From Zeimonas sp964538505 (lineage in GTDB: Bacteria > Pseudomonadota > Gammaproteobacteria > Burkholderiales > Burkholderiaceae_E): a DNA stretch of 64,000 nt. Below are positions 1-7,920 of this stretch, piece by piece. Within the stretch, counting starts at the first letter, position 1; each line of letters opens with the position of its first letter. Location of the stretch: contig CAZIDY010000012.1 in the NCBI GenBank assembly GCA_964538505.1, positions 1 to 64,000 on the forward strand. The letters are read 5' to 3'. Below the pieces are notes generated by a model that saw nothing but the letters and a program-made list of their open reading frames with translations, was not told where the DNA came from and made no database searches. A program made the translations under genes and the position numbers.

Positions 1-924
1 TTCCAGACGACGATCATCATCGTCGGGCTGCTCTACATCGCCTTCCTGCTCGCCGGCATGGCCGGCGGCTTCAATGCGGTGTGGGACGTCGCCGTGCGCG
101 AAGGCAAGCTGCAGTTCTGGCCGAGCGCGAACCTGAAGGACTGGATCGCCTTCATTGCCGCCTGGGCGACGATGGCGATCGGCTCGATCGCACAGCAGGA
201 CGTCTTCCAGCGTGTCACCTCGGCGAAGAACGAGGATATCGCCGTGCGCGGCACGCTGATCGGCGGCACCTTCTACCTGTTCTTCGCCTTCGTGCCGATG
301 TTCATCGCAGTGTCGGCGCTGCTGATCGAGCCCGACAAGGTGCGCGAGATCCTCGCCGACGACTCGCTCGACTTCCAGCTGATCCTGCCGCAGCTGATCC
401 TGAACCAGACGCCGATGTTCGCGCAGGTGATGTTCTTCGGCGCGCTGCTGTCGGCGATCCTGTCCACCGCCAGCGGCGCGCTGCTTGCTCCCACCGCAGT
501 GTTCACCGAGAACGTGCTGCGCCCGCTGATCGGCGGACGCCTCGAGGACCGGCAGCAACTGATGCTGTTGCGCGTGGTGCTCGTGCTCTTTGCGATCGCC
601 GTGATGCTGTTCGCGCTGAACAGCGAGTCGTCGATGTTCCAGATGGTGCAGAACGCGTACAAGGTCACCTTGGTCGCCGCGTTCACGCCGCTCGCCTTCG
701 GGCTGTTCTGGCGCCGCTCGACGCCGCAGGGCGCGATGTTCTCGATCGTCTTCGGCCTGGTCGCCTGGGGCATCGCCGAGCTCACCGCACCGGAAGCGCT
801 GATTCCGCCGCAGTTCGTCGGTCTGGCCGCGGCAATCTTCGGAATGGTGTTCGGGTCGCTCGCACCGCGCGTCGCCGGCGGTGCCGGCCATCCGGACGCG
901 GTGCGCGGCAAGACCGCACCCTGA
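1..924 (+). CDS. Sodium:solute symporter (SSS family), C-terminal part
   Basis: This reading frame is open from the first base, so the N-terminus lies outside the window; 307 codons are visible. The protein is a chain of hydrophobic segments. It carries the SSS-type stretch SIAQQDVFQRVTSAKNEDIA after a transmembrane helix, followed by SGALLAPTAVFTENVLRPL, both typical of the core of Na+/solute symporters. The end is a short hydrophilic Gly/Ala tail. It should import an organic solute with Na+ across the inner membrane. The substrate cannot be told from this fragment, and its partner genes are outside the window. About 140 bp separate it from glmU, so the two are probably not one operon. Confidence 0.85.
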   Translation, partial: FQTTIIIVGLLYIAFLLAGMAGGFNAVWDVAVREGKLQFWPSANLKDWIAFIAAWATMAIGSIAQQDVFQRVTSAKNEDIAVRGTLIGGTFYLFFAFVPMFIAVSALLIEPDKVREILADDSLDFQLILPQLILNQTPMFAQVMFFGALLSAILSTASGALLAPTAVFTENVLRPLIGGRLEDRQQLMLLRVVLVLFAIAVMLFALNSESSMFQMVQNAYKVTLVAAFTPLAFGLFWRRSTPQGAMFSIVFGLVAWGIAELTAPEALIPPQFVGLAAAIFGMVFGSLAPRVAGGAGHPDAVRGKTAP

Positions 925-1065
925 TTGCCGCACGCGGTCGAATACCACCCCTACGGCAATCCCCACCACTCGGCGCCGCAGGCGGGACGCAATGCGGGCG
1001 CATGTTAAGCTTTTCGACAAGCGCCGCGACGGTCGCTTGCAAGTCTCTGAATCTCCAAGGAAAAA

Positions 1066-2430
1066 GTGAACGTCGTCCTCCTCGCCGCCGGGATGGGCAA
1101 GCGGATGCGCTCGGCGCTTCCCAAGGTGCTGCACGAACTCGCCGGCAAGCCGTTGCTGCAACACGTCGTCGACACCGCACGCTCGCTCGGCCCGCGCACG
1201 ATCGTCGTCGTCTACGGGCACGGCGGCGAGGCGGTTCGCGAGGCGGTCTCCGGCGACGACCTGCAATGGGTGCTGCAGGAGCCGCAACAGGGCACCGGGC
1301 ACGCCGTGCAGCAGGCAGCGCCGCTGCTCGATGACACCGTTCCCACGCTGGTGCTGTACGGCGATGTTCCGCTCATCACGCGCGAGACGCTGGCACGGCT
1401 TGTCGATGCGGCGGGCCGCGATTCGCTGGCGCTGCTCACCGTCGAGCTCGATGACCCGGCCGGCTACGGCCGCATCGTTCGGCAGAACGGACGGATCGTC
1501 CGGATCGTCGAGCACCGCGACGCCGACGAGGCGCAGCGCGCCCTCCGCGAGATCAACACCGGCATCCTGGTCGCGCCGACGCCGGCGCTGAAGCGCTGGC
1601 TGGCCGCGCTCGGCAACGACAACGCCCAGGGCGAGTATTACCTCACCGACATCGTCGCTTCGGCGGTCGATGATCGGGTTCCTGTCGCCTCGGCGCAGCC
1701 CGGGCACGCATCTGAAACCCTGGGTGTGAACAGCAAGCTGCAACTCGCACAGCTCGAACGACTCCTCCAGGCCCGGATCGCCGAGCGCCTGATGGACGAA
1801 GACGGCGTACGCCTGGCTGATCCGGCACGCATCGACGTGCGCGGCGAGCTGCGTTGCGGGCGCGACGTCTTCATCGATGTCGGCTGCGTGTTCGAAGGCG
1901 AGGTCGAGCTCGGCGATGGCGTCGAGATCGGACCGTATTGCGTCGTACGCTCGGCGCAGATCGGCGCCGGTACCCGCGTGCTGCCCTTCTCGCACATCGA
2001 CAGCGCGCGGATCGGCGCGCAGGCACGCATCGGCCCCTACGCGCGGCTGCGTCCGGGCACCGATCTGGGCGACGCCACGCACGTCGGCAACTTCGTCGAA
2101 ATGAAGAACACGACGATGCGCGCCGGCTCGAAGGCGAACCACCTCGCCTACGTAGGGGACGCGACGATCGGCGAGCGCGTGAACATCGGCGCCGGCACGA
2201 TCACCTGCAACTACGACGGCGTGAACAAATACGAAACGGTGATCGACGACGACGCGTTCATCGGCAGTGACACCCAGCTCGTCGCGCCGGTACGCGTAGG
2301 CCGTGGCGCGACGCTCGGCGCGGGCACGACGCTCACGCGCGACGCCCCCGAAGGTCGGCTGACCGTGTCGCGCGCGCGGCAGGTCACCATCGAAGCCTGG
2401 AAACGGCCGGTTCGAAAGAAGGCCGGATAA
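1066..2430 (+). CDS. glmU: Bifunctional GlmU: glucosamine-1-phosphate N-acetyltransferase / UDP-GlcNAc pyrophosphorylase
   Basis: GlmU acetylates glucosamine-1-phosphate and then couples it to UTP, giving UDP-GlcNAc for peptidoglycan and LPS in the cytoplasm. The N-terminal half shows the nucleotidyltransferase signature LAAGMGKRMRSALPK at residues 6-20 and the metal-site GDVP near residue 103. The C-terminal half is a left-handed beta-helix of hexapeptide repeats, with the conserved HVGNFVEMKN, the His of KANHLAYVGD and NIGAGTITCNYDG. The length of 454 residues is normal for the family. The start is GTG, placed 6 bases after an AAGGA Shine-Dalgarno; no ATG fits better. glmS follows 78 bp downstream on the same strand, a common pairing that puts both precursor enzymes under shared control. 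Confidence 0.97.
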   Translation: MNVVLLAAGMGKRMRSALPKVLHELAGKPLLQHVVDTARSLGPRTIVVVYGHGGEAVREAVSGDDLQWVLQEPQQGTGHAVQQAAPLLDDTVPTLVLYGDVPLITRETLARLVDAAGRDSLALLTVELDDPAGYGRIVRQNGRIVRIVEHRDADEAQRALREINTGILVAPTPALKRWLAALGNDNAQGEYYLTDIVASAVDDRVPVASAQPGHASETLGVNSKLQLAQLERLLQARIAERLMDEDGVRLADPARIDVRGELRCGRDVFIDVGCVFEGEVELGDGVEIGPYCVVRSAQIGAGTRVLPFSHIDSARIGAQARIGPYARLRPGTDLGDATHVGNFVEMKNTTMRAGSKANHLAYVGDATIGERVNIGAGTITCNYDGVNKYETVIDDDAFIGSDTQLVAPVRVGRGATLGAGTTLTRDAPEGRLTVSRARQVTIEAWKRPVRKKAG

Positions 2431-2508
2431 CTGGAAACCCGCGCGGGGAGCGTGGCCGAAGACCGTTGCGGTCGGCGGCTGCGCCGGCGCATTGGAGCAG
2501 TCGGCAAC

Positions 2509-4362
2509 ATGTGTGGAATCGTCGGAGCGGTCGCCCAGCGCAACGTCGTCCCGATCCTCATCGAGGGTCTGCGCAAACTCGAATATCGCGGCTACGACTC
2601 GGCCGGCATCGCGATCCTGAACGGCACGCTGGAGCGCGTGCGTTCGGTGGGGCGCGTCGCCGACCTCGAAGCGCGCGCGCGAGAGATGCGCGCGATCGCA
2701 CCGACCGGGATCGCGCACACGCGTTGGGCCACGCACGGCGGCGTATCGGAGAAGAATGCGCACCCGCATTTCTCGTCGCGCGGCGGCATCGAGGTGTCGG
2801 TGGTGCACAACGGCATCATCGAGAACCATGAGGCGCTGCGCACGCGCCTGATCGAAGCCGGCTACCCGTTCGTCAGCGACACTGACACCGAGGTCATCGC
2901 GCATCTGCTGCACAGCCACGTCGCCTCGGGGCTGAAGCTGTTCGAGGCGATGCAGAAGACCGTGCGCGAGCTCCACGGCGCCTACGCGATCGCCGCGATC
3001 CACGTCGGCGAGCCGCACACGGTGGTCGGCTCGCGCAAGGGCTCGCCACTGCTGCTCGGCGTGGGCGAAACGAACGGCGACGGCTGCGAGAACTTCCTCG
3101 CCTCCGACACCTCGGCGCTGCTGCAGGTCACGCGCCGCGTTGCCTACCTGGAGGACGGCGACGTCGTTCGCATCGGCACCGACGGCTACGCGATCGTCGA
3201 CATCGACGGCAAGCCGGCGGAGCGCCCGGTGGTCGAGAGCCAGCTGTCGTCGGAGTCGATCGAGCTCGGGCAGTACCAGCACTACATGCAGAAGGAGATC
3301 TTCGAGCAGCCGGGCGCGATCGCCAACACGCTCGAGATGGTGATGAACGCAACGTCGGTTTCGGCGGGGCTGTTCGGCGCCGAAGCCGAGGAAGTGTTCG
3401 CCCGCACGAAGCACATCCTGATCCTCGCCTGCGGCACCAGTTATCACGCCGGGCTCGTCGCGAAATACTGGCTCGAGGCGATCGCCGGCATTCCGGTGTC
3501 GGTGGAGATCGCCAGCGAGTATCGCTATCGCGACTCGGTCGCGCTACCGAAGACGCTGGTGATCACCGTGTCGCAGTCGGGCGAGACCGCCGACACGCTG
3601 GCAGCGTTGCAGCACGCGACGACGATCGGCCTGCGCGATTCGCTGTCGATCTGCAACGTGCCGGAGTCGGCGCTGGTGCGGCAGAGCCGCCTGCGCTTCC
3701 TCACGCGCGCAGGCCCCGAGATCGGCGTCGCGTCGACCAAGGCCTTCACCACGCAGCTCACCGTGCTGTTCGTGCTCACGCTGGTGCTCGCGCGCCAGCG
3801 CAAGCGTCTGTCGGCCGCGAAGGAGAAGGAGCTGATCGCGCAACTGCGCCATCTCCCGGCGGCGCTGAACCGCGTGCTCGAGTGCGAGGATGCGGTGCGC
3901 CACTGGGCGAACCGCTTCGCGCCGAAACAGCACGCACTCTTTCTCGGCCGCGGCGTGCACTACCCGATCGCACAGGAAGGCGCGCTGAAGCTCAAGGAGA
4001 TCACCTACATCCACGCCGAGGCCTACGCGGCGGGCGAGCTCAAGCACGGTCCGCTCGCACTGGTCGACCGCGAGATGCCGGTGGTCGTCGTCGCGCCGAA
4101 CGACGCGCTGATCGAGAAGCTGAAGTCGAACCTGCAGGAAGTGCGCGCCCGCGGCGGCGAGCTCTTCGTGTTCGCCGACCGCGACACGCACATCGAGCCG
4201 AGCGACGGCATCAACATCATCAACCTCGACGACCACGCCGGGCTGCTGTCACCGATCCTGCACGTGGTGCCGCTGCAGCTGCTGGCGTATCACGCGGCGC
4301 TAGTGCGGGGGACGGATGTGGACAAGCCGAGGAACCTGGCGAAGAGCGTGACGGTCGAGTGA
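2509..4362 (+). CDS. glmS: Glutamine--fructose-6-phosphate aminotransferase (isomerizing)
   Basis: GlmS makes glucosamine-6-phosphate from fructose-6-phosphate and glutamine, the first step of the hexosamine pathway. The start chosen is the ATG giving Met-Cys-Gly-Ile-Val, because Cys2 must become the N-terminal nucleophile of the glutaminase domain; an in-frame extension upstream would bury it. Further marks are THTRWATHG-like residues near 75-85, CGTSYHAG and SQSGETADTLAAL in the two sugar-isomerase domains, STKAFTTQL, and the usual C-terminus DKPRNLAKSVTVE. At 617 residues it is close to the family norm of about 610. GGAG lies 10-14 bases before the ATG. A 12-bp perfect hairpin spans the stop codon. 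No glmS ribozyme is expected in this group and none was seen. Confidence 0.97.
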   Translation: MCGIVGAVAQRNVVPILIEGLRKLEYRGYDSAGIAILNGTLERVRSVGRVADLEARAREMRAIAPTGIAHTRWATHGGVSEKNAHPHFSSRGGIEVSVVHNGIIENHEALRTRLIEAGYPFVSDTDTEVIAHLLHSHVASGLKLFEAMQKTVRELHGAYAIAAIHVGEPHTVVGSRKGSPLLLGVGETNGDGCENFLASDTSALLQVTRRVAYLEDGDVVRIGTDGYAIVDIDGKPAERPVVESQLSSESIELGQYQHYMQKEIFEQPGAIANTLEMVMNATSVSAGLFGAEAEEVFARTKHILILACGTSYHAGLVAKYWLEAIAGIPVSVEIASEYRYRDSVALPKTLVITVSQSGETADTLAALQHATTIGLRDSLSICNVPESALVRQSRLRFLTRAGPEIGVASTKAFTTQLTVLFVLTLVLARQRKRLSAAKEKELIAQLRHLPAALNRVLECEDAVRHWANRFAPKQHALFLGRGVHYPIAQEGALKLKEITYIHAEAYAAGELKHGPLALVDREMPVVVVAPNDALIEKLKSNLQEVRARGGELFVFADRDTHIEPSDGINIINLDDHAGLLSPILHVVPLQLLAYHAALVRGTDVDKPRNLAKSVTVE

Positions 4363-4372
4363 CCGTCACGCT
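4345..4372 (+). terminator. Hairpin over the glmS stop codon
   Basis: AGCGTGACGGTC (4345-4356) and GACCGTCACGCT (4361-4372) form a perfect 12-bp stem with the loop GAGT. The glmS TGA is at 4360-4362, inside the structure. No T-tract follows, so this is either a Rho-assisted end or an RNA-stabilising stem rather than a classical intrinsic terminator. Confidence 0.5.
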
Positions 4373-4534
4373 GGGCTGCGCGCGGTTTACGGCGTAAGCT
4401 GCTTCGCTACCGAATGTTGCATTTCCGGCCGTTGGAAGCGTTTCACGCGCGCAATTGCATCATTCGGTCGCGCGACGCTCGCGGCCAAGGGAAGACGGTC
4501 GGCGCAACCCCTGCACGGGGTGTTCGCACCGCCA

Positions 4535-4852
4535 TCATGACCGGAGGTCGGGCGCGTTCCAGCGAACGTGGAGTCGGGCCTGGCCCTGGACCTCATCACG
4601 TGTCAGCGCAGGGCTGTGCGCCACCGCATACCCGGGATCGACCCGCGGACCTTCAGCGTTCGACTGGATCAGGTAAAGCGGGCTCTCGCCGGCCATGGAT
4701 TCGCCCGTTGCCGGCACGACAGGCGCAGCGGCGGCAACGACGGGTCCCGCAGGGACGACGCGCGGATAGTCGGTTTCGATCAACTGCGCGTTCGCGGAGA
4801 GGGCTGCGAATGCGAACACTGTGGGCATAGCTAGTCTGGCGATGCGTTTCAT
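4535..4852 (-). CDS. Small secreted protein, DUF4148-like, paralogue of the gene at 7485
   Basis: A 105-residue protein of unknown function. It starts MKRIARLAMPTVFAFAALSA and has a Sec signal peptide ending near residue 22 (SANA-Q). After it come ETDYPRVVPAGPVV, then LIQSNAEGPRV and a C-terminal SPALTRDEVQGQA. The last motif resembles the LTRAxVxAE element of betaproteobacterial DUF4148 proteins; that assignment is tentative. A strong Shine-Dalgarno, AAAGGAGTGACC, directly precedes the ATG at 4852 and excludes a longer start at 4903. The gene at 7485-7781 on the same strand shares the same motif order, so the two are paralogues. They are separated by unrelated genes. No disulphide pair or catalytic residues are visible. 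Confidence 0.75.
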   Translation of the reverse strand: MKRIARLAMPTVFAFAALSANAQLIETDYPRVVPAGPVVAAAAPVVPATGESMAGESPLYLIQSNAEGPRVDPGYAVAHSPALTRDEVQGQARLHVRWNAPDLRS

Positions 4853-5107
4853 GGTCACTCCTTTCCGATGGGGCCTTGTGCGATGCGGACAGGATGCAGG
4901 CATCGCACGAGGAGAAACGATTCGACGTTTCAGGGTGCCATCCTCGCGCGCAGCGATTTCGCCTTCGTTTCACACCAATCGGGAAAGATTTCACATGCAA
5001 CGGCATCGCCGGCGATGACGACCGAAGCGATCCTGGCGGATCACGGTTGCGTCGGCGAGTTGCCCGGGGCAATCTGACAGTGTCGTTTACCGCACTGGAG
5101 CGTACCA

Positions 5108-5392
5108 ATGAGCCTGTTCGATTCGATGAAGGGAGTACCGCTACCCACGACGGAGGCCGAGCGAAACGAGCTCACCGTTACCGAGAGCACCCACGGGATC
5201 TGGGACTACCACCTTTCGCGTCGCGCCAACATCATGCGTGCCCTGTGCGGCACGCCGACCATGCCGACGGCGATGCCCGTTTCGGCCTGGGGTGAACAGC
5301 CGAAGGAGAACCTGCCGAGGCGACCCACGTACTGCGAGAAGTGCACGCGCCTGGCCTGGCCGCAAGGCGAGGCTGAAGACGGCACGGCATAG
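5108..5392 (+). CDS. Conserved-looking small protein with Cys pair, unknown function
   Basis: A 94-residue soluble protein without signal peptide or membrane segment. The middle reads HGIWDYHLSRRANIMRALCG, followed by PTMPTAMPVSAWGE and near the C-terminus YCEKC. The single Cys near 46 plus the C-x-x-C could bind a metal, but this is inference. GGAG sits 7-10 bases upstream of the ATG, supporting the start. Codon bias (G/C at third positions) agrees with the surroundings. Its end faces the hydrolase gene at 5451. An inverted repeat (GGCATAGCG at 5386-5394 and its complement at 5442-5450) lies across the convergent junction and may end both transcripts. I do not recognise a named family with certainty. 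Confidence 0.6.
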   Translation: MSLFDSMKGVPLPTTEAERNELTVTESTHGIWDYHLSRRANIMRALCGTPTMPTAMPVSAWGEQPKENLPRRPTYCEKCTRLAWPQGEAEDGTA

Positions 5393-5450
5393 CGGAAATC
5401 GGGGTGCGACCGCTGACGGCTGCCCCGCAGAGCCGGCGTCGCGCTATGCC

Positions 5451-6410
5451 CTACTTCGCAAACGCGCTGTCCAGGAACTCGATGACGTCGCGCGTAGCCG
5501 CTCGCTTCTGCCGTACGTTGGTCCACACCGATGCGCCTTTGCGCATGCACGACCTGCGCATGTCGTTGATCATCTGCGGATCGTTCGGCGCGTACCGTTT
5601 CCCTTCGTAGGTGAAGGATCCATCCTCTTCGAGCCAGATCACGCAGTCGAGGTAGTTCTCGACGAAGCGCAGGTCCATGCGGCCTGTACGCGCCGGGTTT
5701 CCATCGAATCCGTGCGCCGCTCCTGGATAGATCTTCACCGTGACGTTTCCGCCGGCCTTGCGGTACGCATCCGCGACCTCCTCGCACGGCTCCACGCCGG
5801 TGTAATCGTCCTTGTCGCCGAGCACCATGAACATCGCGCTGGTTGGCTTCGGCACACGCAATCGGATGAGACATCCTGGATAGAACGGAATCGAAACGGC
5901 GAAGCGATCCTTCTCCTCGGGCAGATAGTTCCGATCGGCGGCGTAGAGAGCAACCATGCCGCCCTTCGAGAAGCCCATGATGGCGGTTCGATCGGCTGCG
6001 AATCCCTGTTCGAGCAGGAGACGCCGTGCCGCGAACGCATCGCGCATCATCTCCGCCGCGGTGACGCGCGCCTGATCCTCGGCAGTCCCGGCCACCCCGC
6101 GCGCGCCGAACGCATCGATTGCGAGTGCTGCGTACCCGGCAGCACTGAGTGCCCGTCCATGGTGTCCTTCCCGATGGTCGGTCCACCCGCTCGAACCGTG
6201 CACGAGGACCACCGACCCTTTTGCCGGCCCTGCAGGCACCCAGAGGTGTCCGCGCACGTTTAGCGGGTTCCCGGAGGCGTCCAGCGACGTGAAGCTCAGG
6301 TCGGTGCCGCCGGTGGGCTGCGCGCGCACCGCAGGGAAGGACATAGTCGCCGCGACTAGCGCGACGGCGGTGATGAGACGAAATCCGGTCGGAAGGAAAA
6401 CGCGCCTCAT
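5451..6410 (-). CDS. Exported alpha/beta hydrolase, dienelactone hydrolase family
   Basis: A 319-residue protein with a cleavable signal peptide (residues 1-30, ending PAVRA), so it acts in the periplasm. The oxyanion-hole region is LVHGSSGW (residues 69-76). The nucleophile elbow is GFSKG with Ser148. The acid lies in GDKDDYT near residue 201 and the base in PGAAHGFDG near residue 238. This triad layout matches the dienelactone-hydrolase group of serine esterases. The substrate is unknown. AGGAGTGAGAT before the ATG confirms the start. A 28-codon reading frame with its own Shine-Dalgarno precedes it on the same strand (6444-6530). The gene is probably transcribed from within 6411-6740. Confidence 0.85.
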   Translation of the reverse strand: MRRVFLPTGFRLITAVALVAATMSFPAVRAQPTGGTDLSFTSLDASGNPLNVRGHLWVPAGPAKGSVVLVHGSSGWTDHREGHHGRALSAAGYAALAIDAFGARGVAGTAEDQARVTAAEMMRDAFAARRLLLEQGFAADRTAIMGFSKGGMVALYAADRNYLPEEKDRFAVSIPFYPGCLIRLRVPKPTSAMFMVLGDKDDYTGVEPCEEVADAYRKAGGNVTVKIYPGAAHGFDGNPARTGRMDLRFVENYLDCVIWLEEDGSFTYEGKRYAPNDPQMINDMRRSCMRKGASVWTNVRQKRAATRDVIEFLDSAFAK

Positions 6411-6740
6411 ATCTCACTCCTGTTGGACAGTCATGCGCGGGAACTACAAGAGCACGTCCGAGACGATGATTTCGGCCTGTGCCGCTTGCGACGCCAACGT
6501 GCAGGCCGCGACGAAGATCGTCCTCTGCATCTCGCTGGTCTCCTTCGTGTGCCTGTGCACGAAACCTGCCGCGAAGTGCGTCGCGCCGTCCATCCGTCAA
6601 ACGGATGATGGACACATCGCTGACGAGGCGCGCGATCTCGGTGTCTTTCCAGCAATGGCCTTCCTGATCGCGCAAGCATTAATCGCACGGCGCACACCCG
6701 ACCGGCGACGATGTAGCGTGATGCGAGGAGGGTTCGCGTC
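6411..6740. other. 330-bp spacer between divergent genes
   Basis: This gap separates the divergent hydrolase (minus) and the small lipoprotein (plus). On the minus strand it holds a 28-codon reading frame with a good ribosome site, described separately. I found no other convincing gene and no clear sigma70 promoter pair. The longer reading frames in this stretch lack ribosome sites and credible products. Confidence 0.5.
6444..6530 (-). CDS. 28-residue ORF with signal-like sequence, possible leader or gene remnant
   Basis: ATG at 6530 is preceded at a good distance by AAGGAGACC. The product begins MQRTIFVAACTLASQAAQAE and stops with TAG after 28 residues. The first 20 residues look like a Sec signal peptide with an AQA-E cleavage site. 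Only about eight residues would remain after cleavage. It lies 33 bp upstream of the exported hydrolase on the same strand. It may be a leader peptide, a truncated secreted protein or chance. The ribosome site and the signal character make chance less likely. Confidence 0.35.
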   Translation of the reverse strand: MQRTIFVAACTLASQAAQAEIIVSDVLL

Positions 6741-6869
6741 ATGAAAACCGTCCTCGGGTTGGTGCTCACTCTTGCCCTTCTGCTTGCTGGCTGTGCGTCC
6801 AGTCAACTGCTTGCGAACGGGCCGGTAGTGCAGTGTCCGGAGACCCACAACGGCTGTTACGCCGATTGA
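6741..6869 (+). CDS. 42-residue lipoprotein
   Basis: MKTVLGLVLTLALLLAGC is a complete lipoprotein signal peptide with lipobox LAGC, placing the lipidated Cys at residue 18. The mature part is only 25 residues (CASSQLLANGPVVQCPETHN and five more) and contains two further Cys (32 and 39) that could pair. GAGGAGGG lies about 10 bases before the ATG. The tiny mature part suggests an entericidin-like or structural envelope lipoprotein, but no family is recognised. A near-perfect 14-bp hairpin follows at 6879-6915. Confidence 0.75.
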   Translation: MKTVLGLVLTLALLLAGCASSQLLANGPVVQCPETHNGCYAD

Positions 6870-6878
6870 TCGGGCAGC

Positions 6879-6915
6879 AGCCCGTCGGGCGCCACAGCGC
6901 TGCGCCGGACGGGCT
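6879..6915 (+). terminator. Hairpin after the small lipoprotein gene
   Basis: AGCCCGTCGGGCGC (6879-6892) pairs with GCGCCGGACGGGCT (6902-6915) with one mismatch and a 9-base loop. It starts 9 bp after the lipoprotein stop codon. There is no clear T-run. Two smaller hairpins, GCTGCG-aaa-CGCAGC near 6930 and GCTGCG-taa-CGCAGC near 6981, follow before the next gene. Confidence 0.45.
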
Positions 6916-7010
6916 CATGCGCCGCTTTCGCTGCGAAACGCAGCGCAATCAGCCGGACAGCCCCTTCCACGAGCAGAAATGCTGCGTAACGCAGCGTTTG
7001 ATGCCGCCGA

Positions 7011-7286
7011 CTAGAGCCAACCGAAGCCGCGGGCCATCAGTCCGGCCATGCCGAGAAAACCGGCGATCATCGCGCCCCAGGTCACGCGGAAATCCGCGCG
7101 CGCGTCCTGCCGCACATCGCGAAGCTCGGAGCGAACACCGCGAAGCTCCGAGAGAACATCGCGCAAGTCGGATCGGATCTCCGCAACGTCGCGCTCGAGA
7201 TGCGTGATGGACGCCTCCACCTTGGCGATGCGTGCTTCCATGCCGTCCATCGTCGACCGATCGTCCTCAGGCGTCAAACTCGGCAT
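7011..7286 (-). CDS. Coiled-coil protein with C-terminal membrane anchor
   Basis: A 91-residue protein starting MPSLTPEDDRSTMDGMEARI. Residues about 15-65 form a heptad-rich coiled coil with repeating VRSELRDVR-type units. The last 20 residues (WGAMIAGFLGMAGLMARGFG) form a single transmembrane helix. This layout, a coiled coil with a tail anchor, resembles phage XhlA-like and other small tail-anchored proteins; no clear family can be named. The ATG at 7286 follows GGAG by about 12 bases. A longer in-frame start would run through the terminator of the upstream gene at 7372-7412, so it is rejected. No phage genes are nearby. Confidence 0.65.
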   Translation of the reverse strand: MPSLTPEDDRSTMDGMEARIAKVEASITHLERDVAEIRSDLRDVLSELRGVRSELRDVRQDARADFRVTWGAMIAGFLGMAGLMARGFGWL

Positions 7287-7371
7287 CTTTGGGTTTCTCC
7301 ATCGCTCCGGTGCAGCACGCCGACGATACGAGGACCCAACAGCCGCCGTCTGTACGACTTCAGTGCTCTTG

Positions 7372-7412
7372 CAGAAAAGGAAACCGCCCCACGGACGCAT
7401 CCGCGGGGCGGC
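7372..7412 (-). terminator. Rho-independent terminator of the secreted-protein gene at 7485
   Basis: On the minus strand CCGCCCCGCGGA pairs with its partner across a 4-base loop (7384-7395 and 7400-7411, one mismatch). It is followed by TTTCCTTTTC. The GC-rich stem plus T-rich tail fits an intrinsic terminator about 75 bp after the stop codon at 7485. Confidence 0.7.
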
Positions 7413-7484
7413 TTCGGCGCTAACCAGAGCGCGAGAGAACGCGTTCACGCTGCGAACGTCCGCAGCGTGAATCGACCTCCAACC

Positions 7485-7781
7485 TCAGGCGTTCAGGCCC
7501 GGGCTGCGCGGCACGAGAATCTCGGCTTCGGCCTGGACTTCCGCGCGCGTACGGGGGCTCACTGCATCAGCGGCCGCCGCGCTCACCTCGGGGCCCGCGT
7601 AGTTCGACTGGACCAGCACGGGCTCGACGCGTTCGTGCGTGCCTTCCCGCGCCTGCGACTCGGCCGAGACCACCGGCCCGACCGACGCTACGGCCGGATA
7701 ATTGGTTTCGATCGTATGCGCCTGAACGCCGAAGGCGAGCGCGGATACGGCAGCGGCGAGAGCGAGTTTGGTTGCATTCAT
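7485..7781 (-). CDS. Small secreted protein, DUF4148-like, paralogue of the gene at 4535
   Basis: A 98-residue exported protein beginning MNATKLALAAAVSALAFGVQ, with a signal peptide ending VQA-H near residue 21. The mature part runs IETNYPAVASVGPVV, VLVQSNYAGPEV and SPRTRAEVQAEAEI. These are the same three blocks, in the same order, as in the protein at 4535-4852. The R-T-R-A-E-V-x-A-E element is the feature that suggests DUF4148. Function is unknown. A GTG four codons upstream (7793) is possible, but GGTGGAAA then fits the ATG at 7781 better. It diverges from the GST gene across 139 bp and ends at an intrinsic terminator. Confidence 0.75.
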   Translation of the reverse strand: MNATKLALAAAVSALAFGVQAHTIETNYPAVASVGPVVSAESQAREGTHERVEPVLVQSNYAGPEVSAAAADAVSPRTRAEVQAEAEILVPRSPGLNA

Positions 7782-7920
7782 TTCGGTTTCCACCGATCGG
7801 GTTTGCGATGGAAAGATATTACGAACAAAACAGTCACCTGATTAGACGGGTAGTTTGGAGAACATAGTTCCATATTCGGGACGATAGAACAGACAGAAAT
7901 CAGCTGAAGGAGAAGGCCCC

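Noticed and set aside
2431..2508. glmS ribozyme in the glmU-glmS gap
   Set aside because: The gap is only 78 bp, too short for the ribozyme, which is found mainly in Firmicutes. A small GC-rich fold is all that is seen.
6289..6744. A 151-codon plus-strand frame across the hydrolase start and the spacer
   Set aside because: It begins inside the signal-peptide region of the opposite gene, lacks a ribosome site and reads as low-information sequence.
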